Made by a program: the position numbers and the translations under genes. The notes beneath the pieces were generated by a model that ran no database searches, was not told the origin of the DNA, and saw only the letters and a list, made by a program, of their open reading frames with translations. Positions 43,685 through 52,277 of a stretch of 58,654 nt of DNA are shown one piece after another. Position 1 is the first letter of the stretch. Each line of letters opens with the position of its first letter. Origin of the DNA: Verrucomicrobiales bacterium (lineage in GTDB: Bacteria; Verrucomicrobiota; Verrucomicrobiia; Verrucomicrobiales; DEV007); NCBI GenBank assembly GCA_028047635.1, contig JAOFXR010000014.1, positions 1-58,654 of the forward strand. Reading direction: 5' to 3'.

Positions 43685-45175
43685 ATGGCTGATTTTCAAA
43701 AAAAGGACTCCAAACCATTCTACGGAGGGGACGACGATTCTCTCCGTAGAGGCCCTGGAAAGAATAAGAAATACAACAAGGGCGGCGACGACAAATATTC
43801 TTCGAAGGCTGACAGCACGCTTAGGTCGATGCCGGTCAATGTTGACGCCGAGAGAGCTGCACTTTCCTGTATGCTGTTGGATCCAAGTCTAATCATTCCC
43901 AAGGCGATCGAGAAAATGAGCCCAGGTTACTTTTATATCCCGGCTCACCGTATCATCTACGAAGCACTGCTTCATCTTTACAAGACGCGCCCCGAGGGCA
44001 AACTCGACCTTATTATTCTCACAACAGAGCTCGATTCGAAAGAGCAGCTGGATGCCGTCGGTGGACCGAAGACTCTCGCCGACCTCCTCGACGATGTTCC
44101 GACGACTGCGCTTTTTGACGACTACTCTGAGTTTTTGAAAGAGAAATTCATTCTTCGTCGCGTTATTCAAGATTGCACCGATTGCGTTACCGAAGCGTAT
44201 GAGGGCCCCGAGAGTGCCGCTGAATTCCTTGATTCAGTTGAGAAAAGCGTTCTTAAGATTCGAGACGAGACACAGCAGGAAAAGGGGATTGAGGATATGA
44301 AAGTCCACGTCCTCAGTGTCATTCAATCGATTGATGATATGTACAACGGCGAAGGCACTTCCTCTGCCGGAGTCATGAGTGGATTCGACGATCTCGACGA
44401 GATGACGAATGGATTTCACGGTGGTGAGATGATCGTCATCGCGGCCCGGCCTTCGATGGGGAAAACGTCATTCGCGATGAACATGATCGAGAACATTTCG
44501 ATTCGGAAGGACAACCCGGTTCCCAGCGCTGTTTTCAGTTTGGAGATGAGCTGCGAATCACTGGTTCAACGAGTATTGTGTTCTCGTGCAAAAGTTCAGA
44601 TGCAGAAGTTGCGGGGGGGATTTCTTTCCAAGACCGACTTTCCCAAACTGATGACGGTCGCCGGCCAGCTCGCCGAGGCCCCGATCTGGATCGATGATAC
44701 CCCCGGCCTGACGATTAACGAACTCCAGGCGAAAGCCCGCCGACTCAAGCAACAGCATGACATCGGATTGATTGCAGTGGATTACCTACAGCTTCTCAAA
44801 GCGCCTGACACAGCACGCAGAGATGGCCGGGAGAAGGAAGTCGCCGAGATTTCCGGTGGCCTAAAAGGGATTGCGAAAGAGCTTCACATTCCCGTCATCG
44901 TTTTGGCTCAGTTGAACCGGAACCCTGATTCCCGTGGCGGTAAGCCGCGCATGAGTGACCTTCGGGAATCAGGATCGATCGAGCAGGATGCCGACCTCAT
45001 TGGCCTTCTCATGCGTGCCGAGGTTTACGCGGATGATGAAGACGATAGAGAGAGCAAATGGGGCGAGGCCGAGTTTATAATCGCTAAACAGCGTAACGGG
45101 CCCACCGGAGAGGTCCCTCTGACCTTCCACAAGGAATTCATGCGGTTCGAAAACCGTGCGAAGATGGAAGAGTAG
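43685..45175 (+). CDS. dnaB: Replicative DNA helicase DnaB
   Basis: A 496-residue helicase from ATG 43685; the frame is open to 43637, but the ATG gives MADFQKKDSKPF. The first ~45 residues are a charged Gly/Lys/Asp-rich extension before the usual DnaB N-terminal domain (VNVDAERAALSCMLLDP). Walker A is ARPSMGKTSFAMN and the DnaB-specific LAQLNR and DLRESGSIEQDAD motifs are present. It unwinds DNA at the replication fork. The charged extension is the only departure from the family plan. Confidence 0.96.
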   Translation: MADFQKKDSKPFYGGDDDSLRRGPGKNKKYNKGGDDKYSSKADSTLRSMPVNVDAERAALSCMLLDPSLIIPKAIEKMSPGYFYIPAHRIIYEALLHLYKTRPEGKLDLIILTTELDSKEQLDAVGGPKTLADLLDDVPTTALFDDYSEFLKEKFILRRVIQDCTDCVTEAYEGPESAAEFLDSVEKSVLKIRDETQQEKGIEDMKVHVLSVIQSIDDMYNGEGTSSAGVMSGFDDLDEMTNGFHGGEMIVIAARPSMGKTSFAMNMIENISIRKDNPVPSAVFSLEMSCESLVQRVLCSRAKVQMQKLRGGFLSKTDFPKLMTVAGQLAEAPIWIDDTPGLTINELQAKARRLKQQHDIGLIAVDYLQLLKAPDTARRDGREKEVAEISGGLKGIAKELHIPVIVLAQLNRNPDSRGGKPRMSDLRESGSIEQDADLIGLLMRAEVYADDEDDRESKWGEAEFIIAKQRNGPTGEVPLTFHKEFMRFENRAKMEE

Positions 45176-45370
45176 AGCGATTCAGTGAGAGCGTCGGAAG
45201 ACTCTGTGCCTTGCTGTGGATGAGGGCCTTGACCTCGTTCTTGCGTTCGAAAACCGTCGATATCAACACCGAACCAGTGTGGGTTCTGGTTACCAGACGA
45301 TAGGAATGGTAAATAGAAAGAACGCTCTCTTGGCTCGACAGGGAGTTCCGAGGTAGGTAGACACATTATC

Positions 45371-46696
45371 ATGAAACAGTGGCAATGGGTTCTCCTAGCA
45401 ATGATTCTCGCTCTCATTGCGGGAGCGGCGATCAACTCTACCTGCGTGGTGTCCACAGACCCGATGGAGTTCAATGAGGCAGGGAATTCCCTGATCTTTA
45501 TTTTTGATTACATCGGCACACTCTTCATGAATCTGCTAAAGATGGTGATCGTCCCGCTTGTCTTCACCTCAATCGTGGTAGGCATTGCCGGTCTCAGCAA
45601 AACAGACGGGTTTGCGAGGCTCGGTCTGAAAACAGTCGGCTACTATGCGCTCACGAGTCTCATTGCAATTTTGATTGGTCTCACCGTCGTCAATATTTTC
45701 AAGCCGGGGCTCGTCAACGGGAGACCTAATGAGGCCATTCAGCAGCAGATGGAAGCAAACGCCGAAGAGTACAGGGGCAGTGTCTCCGGAAAACTGCAAG
45801 GGCAGGAAGGCGGGCTCAGCGCAGTGCGGGACCTCTTCCTTCGCATGGTTCCTCAAAATGTTTTCGAAGCGTTTGGAGCGAATAATAAAATGCTCGCTCT
45901 TATTTTCATCAGCCTCCTCACGGGGGTTGGGCTTATCTTTATCAGTGAAGAAGGCCGGTCCGCCGTAGTTGGCTTTTTTCAAGGGCTCAACGAGCTGTCC
46001 TTACTGATTACCAACTGGGTCATGTGCCTCGCTCCCATCGGGGTTTTCGGACTTGTCGCAGAGACCACCGCTCAAACAGGACTGCCAATTGTCCTCTTGC
46101 TAGGGAAGTATTTTCTCGTTGTTATCGCAGCGCTTTTGATTCATCTGCTTGTCGTGATGCCAATCCTTCTCAAAACACTGGGAGGCGTCAGCCCCTTGAA
46201 GCATTTCTTTGCGATGCGAAATGCGCTGCTGACGGCATTTTCAACCGCATCGAGTTCAGCCAGTCTGCCGGTAACGATGCGAGGGCTTCGGGAAGGGGCA
46301 GGGGTTTCGAACCGGGTGACTAGTTTTATTCTTCCGCTGGGAGCGACCGTCAACATGGACGGGACGGCGCTGTATGAGTGTGTTGCCGTGATATTCGCCG
46401 CTCAAGTGTTGGGATTTGAAATGGCGCTAACGACTCAGTTCACGGTCGTGATGCTGGCCCTCCTTACCAGCATTGGAGTGGCGGGAGTTCCTTCTGCGAG
46501 CCTCGTTGCCATCACGATCATTGTTTACAACGTGGGAATCCCGAACGCTGAAGTGGTGATTGGTTTGCTCCTCGCCGTTGATCGGCCAATCGACATGGTT
46601 CGAACTGCTGTGAATGTCTTCAGTGATTCTTGCGGTGCCATCGTCGTGGCGAATTCGGAAGGGGAGACTCTCTTCGTGGAAAAGACCGGTGCCTAG
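45371..46696 (+). CDS. Dicarboxylate/amino acid:cation symporter
   Basis: A 441-residue membrane protein of the DAACS (GltP/DctA) family with about eight hydrophobic segments and two re-entrant loops. The first loop has the AFSTASSSASLPVT serine-rich motif near residue 287-300, and the substrate-binding segment PLGATVNMDGTALYE follows. These imports use sodium or protons to take up glutamate, aspartate or C4-dicarboxylates; the exact substrate cannot be told. It is 195 bases downstream of dnaB, and a hairpin in between is weak. A rather long periplasmic loop (about 115-165) is visible. Confidence 0.9.
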   Translation: MKQWQWVLLAMILALIAGAAINSTCVVSTDPMEFNEAGNSLIFIFDYIGTLFMNLLKMVIVPLVFTSIVVGIAGLSKTDGFARLGLKTVGYYALTSLIAILIGLTVVNIFKPGLVNGRPNEAIQQQMEANAEEYRGSVSGKLQGQEGGLSAVRDLFLRMVPQNVFEAFGANNKMLALIFISLLTGVGLIFISEEGRSAVVGFFQGLNELSLLITNWVMCLAPIGVFGLVAETTAQTGLPIVLLLGKYFLVVIAALLIHLLVVMPILLKTLGGVSPLKHFFAMRNALLTAFSTASSSASLPVTMRGLREGAGVSNRVTSFILPLGATVNMDGTALYECVAVIFAAQVLGFEMALTTQFTVVMLALLTSIGVAGVPSASLVAITIIVYNVGIPNAEVVIGLLLAVDRPIDMVRTAVNVFSDSCGAIVVANSEGETLFVEKTGA

Positions 46697-46708
46697 TCAC
46701 TTGGTCTC

Positions 46709-48154
46709 CTAGTTCATCACCGCTTTGCGGCCAACCGGGGTTTGCGCATACCAGTCCAGGAGTGAGTGTTTCAATCGTGCGGTCACTTCGGGGTTTTCTC
46801 CCGTTAGATTTGACGACTCCTCCGGATCACTCGCGAGATCATACAGTTCGACGCTATCTCCGTTCGGATTGGCGAGGAGTTTCCAGTCGCCGCTCCGCAT
46901 CGCTAGCTTCACTTTTGCCGAGGGATAATACCAATACTGCGCTTTGGTGCGCTCAAAGGTTTTGCCTTTCATCGCCGTTGAGAAACTCTCCCCGTCGGAT
47001 TCATATCCCTCTGGCATCTTCACTCCGGTCAGTTCGGAAAAAGTTGGAACGAAATCGCAAATGTTCACGACCGATGTTTCATCCACCCGGCCGGCCTGCA
47101 CCGCACCCGCGGGCCAACGCATAATGAGCGGAACTCGAATGCCACCCTCGTAGAGCATGTGCTTCCAGCCTCTGAAATGGCCGTTGGATCCGCCGCGTCT
47201 TCTCCCGGCTCCATTGTCACTCGAAAATATCACCAGCGTATTCTTACTCATCCCGAGGTCGTCCAGCCTGTCGAGAACCCGTCCAATCTGCCCGTCCATA
47301 TACTTGAGCATCGCATAGTGATCCCGGGCTTTTTCATCAAGCTCGGTAAAGGGTGCCAGCATCTCATCCGTTGGCTTGAACGGTGTATGCACGTCCTTGA
47401 ACCAGACATTGAGGTAAAATGGGTCCTCTTTATGACTCGCCACATGATCATCCAAAAACTGAATGGAGTCATCTGCAATGGCACGGCTTGACCAGGTCAG
47501 CCACTCGGTTTCGACATACGGGTATTTGTCGTGCGGCTCAGGCCAGGGCTTGGCCTTTTTCCAGGTAAGCCCGTTACCGGCTGATATTCGAGCGTGGTGG
47601 AAACCATAGTCAACCACTGGAGGAGCATCAGGATGATTCACCACGATTTCAGTCCGACCTGAGGTATCTACGTCAGGTTTTTTCAGATCGGTAATTCTAA
47701 AGGTGCTGCCACTGCCACCTCCGAGGTGCCATTTGCCGATCAACCCGGTTCGATAGCCCGCTTGCTGTAGGACACGCGGAAAGGATGCCGCCTCTACATC
47801 AAGCCAGTTCGGCATGTGCCGTTTTTCGTTCTGCTCGAAAAATGAAACGTATCCACAAATCTGATGTCGGCTGGGAAACTGTCCGGTGATCGCCGATGCC
47901 CTTGTGGGTGAACAAACACAATTCGAAACATAAAACTGCGTAAAACGAGTGCCCTCGGCGGCTAATTGATCTATCCTCGGAGTTTGTGCCACCTCACTGC
48001 CATAGCAGGCGAGGTCACCGTACCCCATGTCATCAGCGTAGAAAAATATGATATTGGGTCTTGATGGCGCGGCTTGTGAGATTCCAGTAACAAAAAGCAG
48101 CGCGTGAAAGACTGACCACAACAGAAGGTGGGATTTTCGAGGTAAATATTTCAT
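46709..48154 (-). CDS. Secreted sulfatase
   Basis: A 481-residue sulfatase with a signal peptide (about 1-28, ISQAA). Metal-binding FFYADDMGYGDLAC starts near residue 37, and the formylglycine motif CSPTRASAITGQFPSRHQ begins at Cys81. LIGKWHLGG and FSSDNGAGRRRGGSNGHFRGWK follow. The C-terminal region includes a YPSAKVKLAMRSGDWKLL segment usual in these enzymes. It faces the symporter gene, with only 12 bases between their stops, and is divergent from the Gfo/Idh/MocA gene. Confidence 0.93.
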   Translation of the reverse strand: MKYLPRKSHLLLWSVFHALLFVTGISQAAPSRPNIIFFYADDMGYGDLACYGSEVAQTPRIDQLAAEGTRFTQFYVSNCVCSPTRASAITGQFPSRHQICGYVSFFEQNEKRHMPNWLDVEAASFPRVLQQAGYRTGLIGKWHLGGGSGSTFRITDLKKPDVDTSGRTEIVVNHPDAPPVVDYGFHHARISAGNGLTWKKAKPWPEPHDKYPYVETEWLTWSSRAIADDSIQFLDDHVASHKEDPFYLNVWFKDVHTPFKPTDEMLAPFTELDEKARDHYAMLKYMDGQIGRVLDRLDDLGMSKNTLVIFSSDNGAGRRRGGSNGHFRGWKHMLYEGGIRVPLIMRWPAGAVQAGRVDETSVVNICDFVPTFSELTGVKMPEGYESDGESFSTAMKGKTFERTKAQYWYYPSAKVKLAMRSGDWKLLANPNGDSVELYDLASDPEESSNLTGENPEVTARLKHSLLDWYAQTPVGRKAVMN

Positions 48155-48287
48155 AGCGGTAGCGTTTCACCATCCTATCAAAATGAGGTGCATTTGCCGC
48201 TCAAATTTCACGGGAATCCGGCATTGATGACTGAAGGGGAAGTGTCGTATGATTCGCTTTCCGGAGAGTTCCGGAATATTAGTTTCC

Positions 48288-49730
48288 ATGAAAAAATTAC
48301 CCAATCGTAGAACATTCGTCAAAGGAGCCGCTGCCGCAGCGGCTGCTTTCAATTTTCAGGTCGTTCCCAGCCGAGTCTTCGGTGCGAATGATAAAATTAC
48401 CCTCGCCGGGATCGGAACCTCCGGAAAAGGAGCGAGTGATATCGCCAATTCGGCTGGTGCGGGATTTCAGGTGACCCACCTTTGCGATATTGTTAATACA
48501 GATAAGTATCCCAACATGGGCGGAGGATGGACCAAAACGCGCGGTGATCATCCTGATGCCAAATTCTTCGAAGACTGGCGCGAAATGCTCGAGACAGAAG
48601 GTGATAAAATCGACGCGGTAACCGTTTCGACTCCTGACCACGTTCACGCACATGCTTCGGTAGCGGCGATGAAAAAGGATTGTGCGGTTTATTGCCAGAA
48701 GCCACTCACACATGGTATCTGGGAAGCTCGCATGCTCACTGAACTTGCCGAGAAGACCGGTGTCGTTACCCAGATGGGAAACCAGGCTCACTCTGAGAAC
48801 CACATGCGCCGCATGGTGGAATTGATTCGTGCCGGCTTGATTGGTGACGTGCAGGAAGTGCACGCCTGGACAAACCGCCCGATCTGGCCGCAGGGAATCC
48901 CTGAGTGGCCTGAAGCGGAAGAAGCTCCTAAGCACGTAAACTGGGACCTCTGGCTTGGACCTGCACCTTTCCGTGAGTACAGCTCGAAGATTGCTCCTTT
49001 CAAATGGCGTGGATACTGGGACTTCGGAACCGGTGCTCTTGGCGACATGGCGTGTCACATCATGGACATGAGCTTTTGGGCAGCCGATCTCGGCGCACCA
49101 ACGAGTGTGAGCGCGGTCAGTGCTGACGGACGCGGCGCGCAGAGTGATTTGTCTCCTCCTACCTGGGCAACCATCGAATACCAGTTTCCCAAGCGTGGCG
49201 AGAAGCCGCCGGTGAAGTATGTCTGGTATGACGGATACAAGGACGCCGTTTTCAATCCTGAGAAATGGTCTCTCGAAAGTTCCATCGACGGTGGTAAAAT
49301 TCGCGAACGCAACCTTCCCCCTGAAGACATCACCGAAGGATTCGGAAGTGATGAAAAAGGTGGTTATGGCTGTGTGATTGTCGGATCACGAGGAAAAGTC
49401 TGGTTCAATCGAAGCAAAGACAACTGGGTCGTTAAGCCCGGCAACCTCGTTGATGGATTTGATTTCCCGGATCCATCGATTCCGCGCTCACGCGACGAAG
49501 ATCCCCACAAAGAGTTCTACGATGCGATTAAGGCAGGTGACCCATCACTTCCGCAGTCGAAGTTCTCTCACAGTGGGCCATTCACAGAAATGGTTCTCCT
49601 CGGAAACCTCGCGGTTCGCCTCAATAAGAAAGTGGAGTGGGACTCCGCATCACTCAGCTCTCCCAACACTCCTGAAGCGGCAGCGCTCATCAAGCGCGAG
49701 TATCGCGAAGGTTGGGACCTGAAGCTGTAA
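48288..49730 (+). CDS. Gfo/Idh/MocA-family oxidoreductase with twin-arginine leader
   Basis: A 480-residue protein from ATG 48288; the frame is open to 48249. The start MKKLPNRRTFVKGAAAAAAAF is a twin-arginine signal, so the protein is probably exported with its cofactor. The nucleotide-binding segment ITLAGIGTSGKGASD is at about 40-55, and the usual EKP motif appears as VYCQKPLTHG. The C-terminal domain has GYWDFGTGALGDMACHIMD. The family oxidises or epimerises sugars with NAD(P); exported members are common in Verrucomicrobia and Planctomycetes. A strong terminator follows. Confidence 0.92.
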   Translation: MKKLPNRRTFVKGAAAAAAAFNFQVVPSRVFGANDKITLAGIGTSGKGASDIANSAGAGFQVTHLCDIVNTDKYPNMGGGWTKTRGDHPDAKFFEDWREMLETEGDKIDAVTVSTPDHVHAHASVAAMKKDCAVYCQKPLTHGIWEARMLTELAEKTGVVTQMGNQAHSENHMRRMVELIRAGLIGDVQEVHAWTNRPIWPQGIPEWPEAEEAPKHVNWDLWLGPAPFREYSSKIAPFKWRGYWDFGTGALGDMACHIMDMSFWAADLGAPTSVSAVSADGRGAQSDLSPPTWATIEYQFPKRGEKPPVKYVWYDGYKDAVFNPEKWSLESSIDGGKIRERNLPPEDITEGFGSDEKGGYGCVIVGSRGKVWFNRSKDNWVVKPGNLVDGFDFPDPSIPRSRDEDPHKEFYDAIKAGDPSLPQSKFSHSGPFTEMVLLGNLAVRLNKKVEWDSASLSSPNTPEAAALIKREYREGWDLKL

Positions 49731-49762
49731 GTCTCTAGCGACTTCAACTCACATGAATTCGG

Positions 49763-49793
49763 AAACGGGAGTTCTTTACGGGCTCCCGTTTTT
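49763..49793 (+). terminator. Rho-independent terminator after the Gfo/Idh/MocA gene
   Basis: Perfect 9-bp arms AAACGGGAG and CTCCCGTTT with an 11-base loop, ending in a run of Ts, 32 bases past the stop codon. It separates this gene from the TPR gene. Confidence 0.75.
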
Positions 49794-49809
49794 CGTGGTA
49801 GCGTAACTT

Positions 49810-50583
49810 ATGATTAAGCACGTCCCACTTAGCGTCCTACTATTCACGCTTTCGACCGCCAGTCTCGCGATGGCACAGTCCGCCAAGGTGGGTGATATCG
49901 CGGCAGCCGCCTCAGCCTACCGTTCAGGCGATTTTGACGAAGCGATACGCCTCACCGAAGGGAGTGTCGCAAAGAGCGAAGCGGGGCAAATCAGAAGCAG
50001 TGCCTTGCAAAGGAGAGGGGAGTCTCGATTTTTCGATGCAGATATCGAAGGATCGATCGCTGACTTTGATGAGGTGATCAAACTGGAACCCTCACAGGAT
50101 CCCCATCACTGGCAACGTGGGCTTTCCTATTATTACGCTGAGGAATATCAAAAAGGAAAAGCGCAATTTGAACGTCATCAGACCGTCAACACTCAGGACG
50201 TCGAAAATGCGGTCTGGCACTTCCTTTGTGCGGTTCGTGCGCCGCGAGGAGATATCAAAGTAGCGCAGAAAGAACTGATCCCGATCGAGAGGGACTCCCG
50301 AGTCCCCATGAAGGAAGTTCATGATCTCTTTGCTGGCCGGGCAACCGAAGAGGATGTCCTCAATGCAGCCGCACCGGACGATGATGGAGTGCTCACTCAA
50401 CGGGAGCGCAATCACCTTTGCTACGCCCATCTCTACCTCGGGCTCTACCACGAGGCGATGGGGAACACGGCAGAATCAAAGAAGCATATCCGCCTCGCAG
50501 CGATTGATTATTCGATGGATCATTACATGGGGAAGACCGCGATCGTTCATGCAGTCTTGAGGGATTGGATGGATGCCGAATGA
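49810..50583 (+). CDS. Exported TPR protein
   Basis: A 257-residue protein with a signal peptide (cleavage near AMA, residue 22). Tetratricopeptide-like helices run through the mature part: AAASAYRSGDFDEAIRLTEG, then RRGESRFFDADIEGSIADFDEVIKLEP, WQRGLSYYYAEEYQKGKAQFERH and LYLGLYHEAMGNTAESKKHIRLAA. Their arrangement resembles NlpI-like proteins. TPR proteins act as periplasmic scaffolds; the partner is unknown. It begins right after the terminator and may form a unit with the ceramidase-like gene 95 bases downstream. Confidence 0.82.
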   Translation: MIKHVPLSVLLFTLSTASLAMAQSAKVGDIAAAASAYRSGDFDEAIRLTEGSVAKSEAGQIRSSALQRRGESRFFDADIEGSIADFDEVIKLEPSQDPHHWQRGLSYYYAEEYQKGKAQFERHQTVNTQDVENAVWHFLCAVRAPRGDIKVAQKELIPIERDSRVPMKEVHDLFAGRATEEDVLNAAAPDDDGVLTQRERNHLCYAHLYLGLYHEAMGNTAESKKHIRLAAIDYSMDHYMGKTAIVHAVLRDWMDAE

Positions 50584-50678
50584 GGAATAGACTGCCGGAC
50601 AGTCGCAGCGGATCCGCATTACCGCCTTGATTACGGTTCTGATTTTCGTTTCTCCTTCCGATCTCCTTTCCTAGCTTT

Positions 50679-52190
50679 ATGGCCATGAAGTGGTCACTGG
50701 CATTTTTAGTTCTGGGTAGTTTTTCACTGACAATGGCTGAGCCTGTGAAGACTGGTTTCGCCGATTGGGATATCTCCCCGGATATCGGGATGGAACGACC
50801 CGGAGGCTATTCAAAAGGCTATCACACGCAATTTCACGACGCCTGCAAAGCACGCGCGGCTGTTTTTGAAAGTGGCGAGAAGAGCACCGCACTGGTTGGT
50901 CTGGATGCACTTTTCATTGATGAACGACACGTAGCAGAAGCACGCAAACGCATCAACGAGCTAACCGAAATCCCTCGCGACTCTATTCTCATCGGTGCCT
51001 CCCACTCCCATTCCTCAGGCCCAACAGGGATGATCATCCCCGGCGACGTCGATCACGCCAGTAAATTGGTGCAGGATCTCGCCTACGAGCAGTCTTCATC
51101 CGCTGATCCGATCTATATCGCCCGCATGATTGACGGGATTGTCGCCGCCGTTTCACGCGCCTGGGAAACGAGAAGCGAGCTAGGCCTCGTCTTCGGGAGC
51201 GGGAGCGAAGAGAGCGTGACTTTCAATCGTCGGTGGAAAATGAAGAGTGGACTGACTAACACTCATCCTCGCCCCGGAAATCCAGACATGATCGAAACAG
51301 CAGGGCCGATTGATCCCGAGGTCGGAGTCATCGGCGCCTATGATGAATCAGGCGAACTAAAAGGATGTGTCGTCAACTTTGCCTGCCACGCCACAACCAG
51401 TCCGCGCGGGATCTCAGCCAACTGGCCCTGGGCGATGGAAAAAGTGATTCGAGGCACTTTTGGAGATGAAGTGGTCGTTGTTTTTCTAAACGGTAATTCA
51501 GGAGACGTCACTCAGGTTGACAACGCATCCTCAATCAAACGAATCAGTGGTGACTCCGAAGCGCTCCGTGTCGGCGGAAGCGTCGGTGCAGAAGTCGTAA
51601 AGGTGCTCTATAAAATTGCGGCTGAGGCCCGAACCAATGATGCGACGGTGGACTCGAAACAAACGGTGCTCAAGATTCCACGCCGAAAAGCTTCGCCGGA
51701 TCGGTTGGCGCAATGTCAGGAAATGGTGAAAAAGAAACCGACAGAATCCACTGCGATTCAGGAGTGGGTCTGGGCCAAGGAAATTGTGATTCTCGACGCA
51801 CTCACTGAGAAGGAGCCCGTTCGCAGCGTTGAAGTACAAACGATCCAGATCGGACCAGCCGTTTTTATCAGCAATCCGGCGGAATATTTTTGCGAGTTTG
51901 GCTTGCAGCAGAAGGCCGGTTCCCATTTTCATTTCACCTGGCCGGTCAGCCTCGCTAACGGATGCATCGGCTACGTTCCCACTACGGAGGCAATGGGCTC
52001 CGAAGGCGGGGGATATGAAACCCGACTCACCGCCTACAGCAACTTGATCCCCGAAGCAGGTGATCAGATTCGCGATAAAGGGATAGAGCTCGCGAACGAA
52101 TTGGAGCCCGACGAAGTCGCAAGAGGACTGCCTTCTCCCCCTTTTTCAGCGGGTTGGACCTACGGAAGCAATCCTCCGGAACTGGAGTGA
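50679..52190 (+). CDS. Exported neutral/alkaline ceramidase-like hydrolase
   Basis: A 503-residue protein with a signal peptide (about 1-20, LTMA); ATG 50679 is used, with a second ATG two codons on. The N-terminal ceramidase-family features are VKTGFADWDISPDIGMERPGGY, DALFIDERHVAEAR and the zinc-type motif GASHSHSSGPTG, and NFACHATTSPRGISANWP supplies a further His. True neutral ceramidases are about 650-780 residues; this is shorter, and the C-terminal Ig-like domain is missing. PVC-phylum homologues are usually called 'neutral/alkaline non-lysosomal ceramidase N-terminal domain' proteins and their substrate is unknown. Confidence 0.83.
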   Translation: MAMKWSLAFLVLGSFSLTMAEPVKTGFADWDISPDIGMERPGGYSKGYHTQFHDACKARAAVFESGEKSTALVGLDALFIDERHVAEARKRINELTEIPRDSILIGASHSHSSGPTGMIIPGDVDHASKLVQDLAYEQSSSADPIYIARMIDGIVAAVSRAWETRSELGLVFGSGSEESVTFNRRWKMKSGLTNTHPRPGNPDMIETAGPIDPEVGVIGAYDESGELKGCVVNFACHATTSPRGISANWPWAMEKVIRGTFGDEVVVVFLNGNSGDVTQVDNASSIKRISGDSEALRVGGSVGAEVVKVLYKIAAEARTNDATVDSKQTVLKIPRRKASPDRLAQCQEMVKKKPTESTAIQEWVWAKEIVILDALTEKEPVRSVEVQTIQIGPAVFISNPAEYFCEFGLQQKAGSHFHFTWPVSLANGCIGYVPTTEAMGSEGGGYETRLTAYSNLIPEAGDQIRDKGIELANELEPDEVARGLPSPPFSAGWTYGSNPPELE

Positions 52191-52277
52191 GCACCTGTTT
52201 CAATCCGGTACAAAACTTGCCGCGAGTCACGCAGTTAAGTTCGTGATTTTTCCTTCCTTATAAGGGACACTTTGAGC

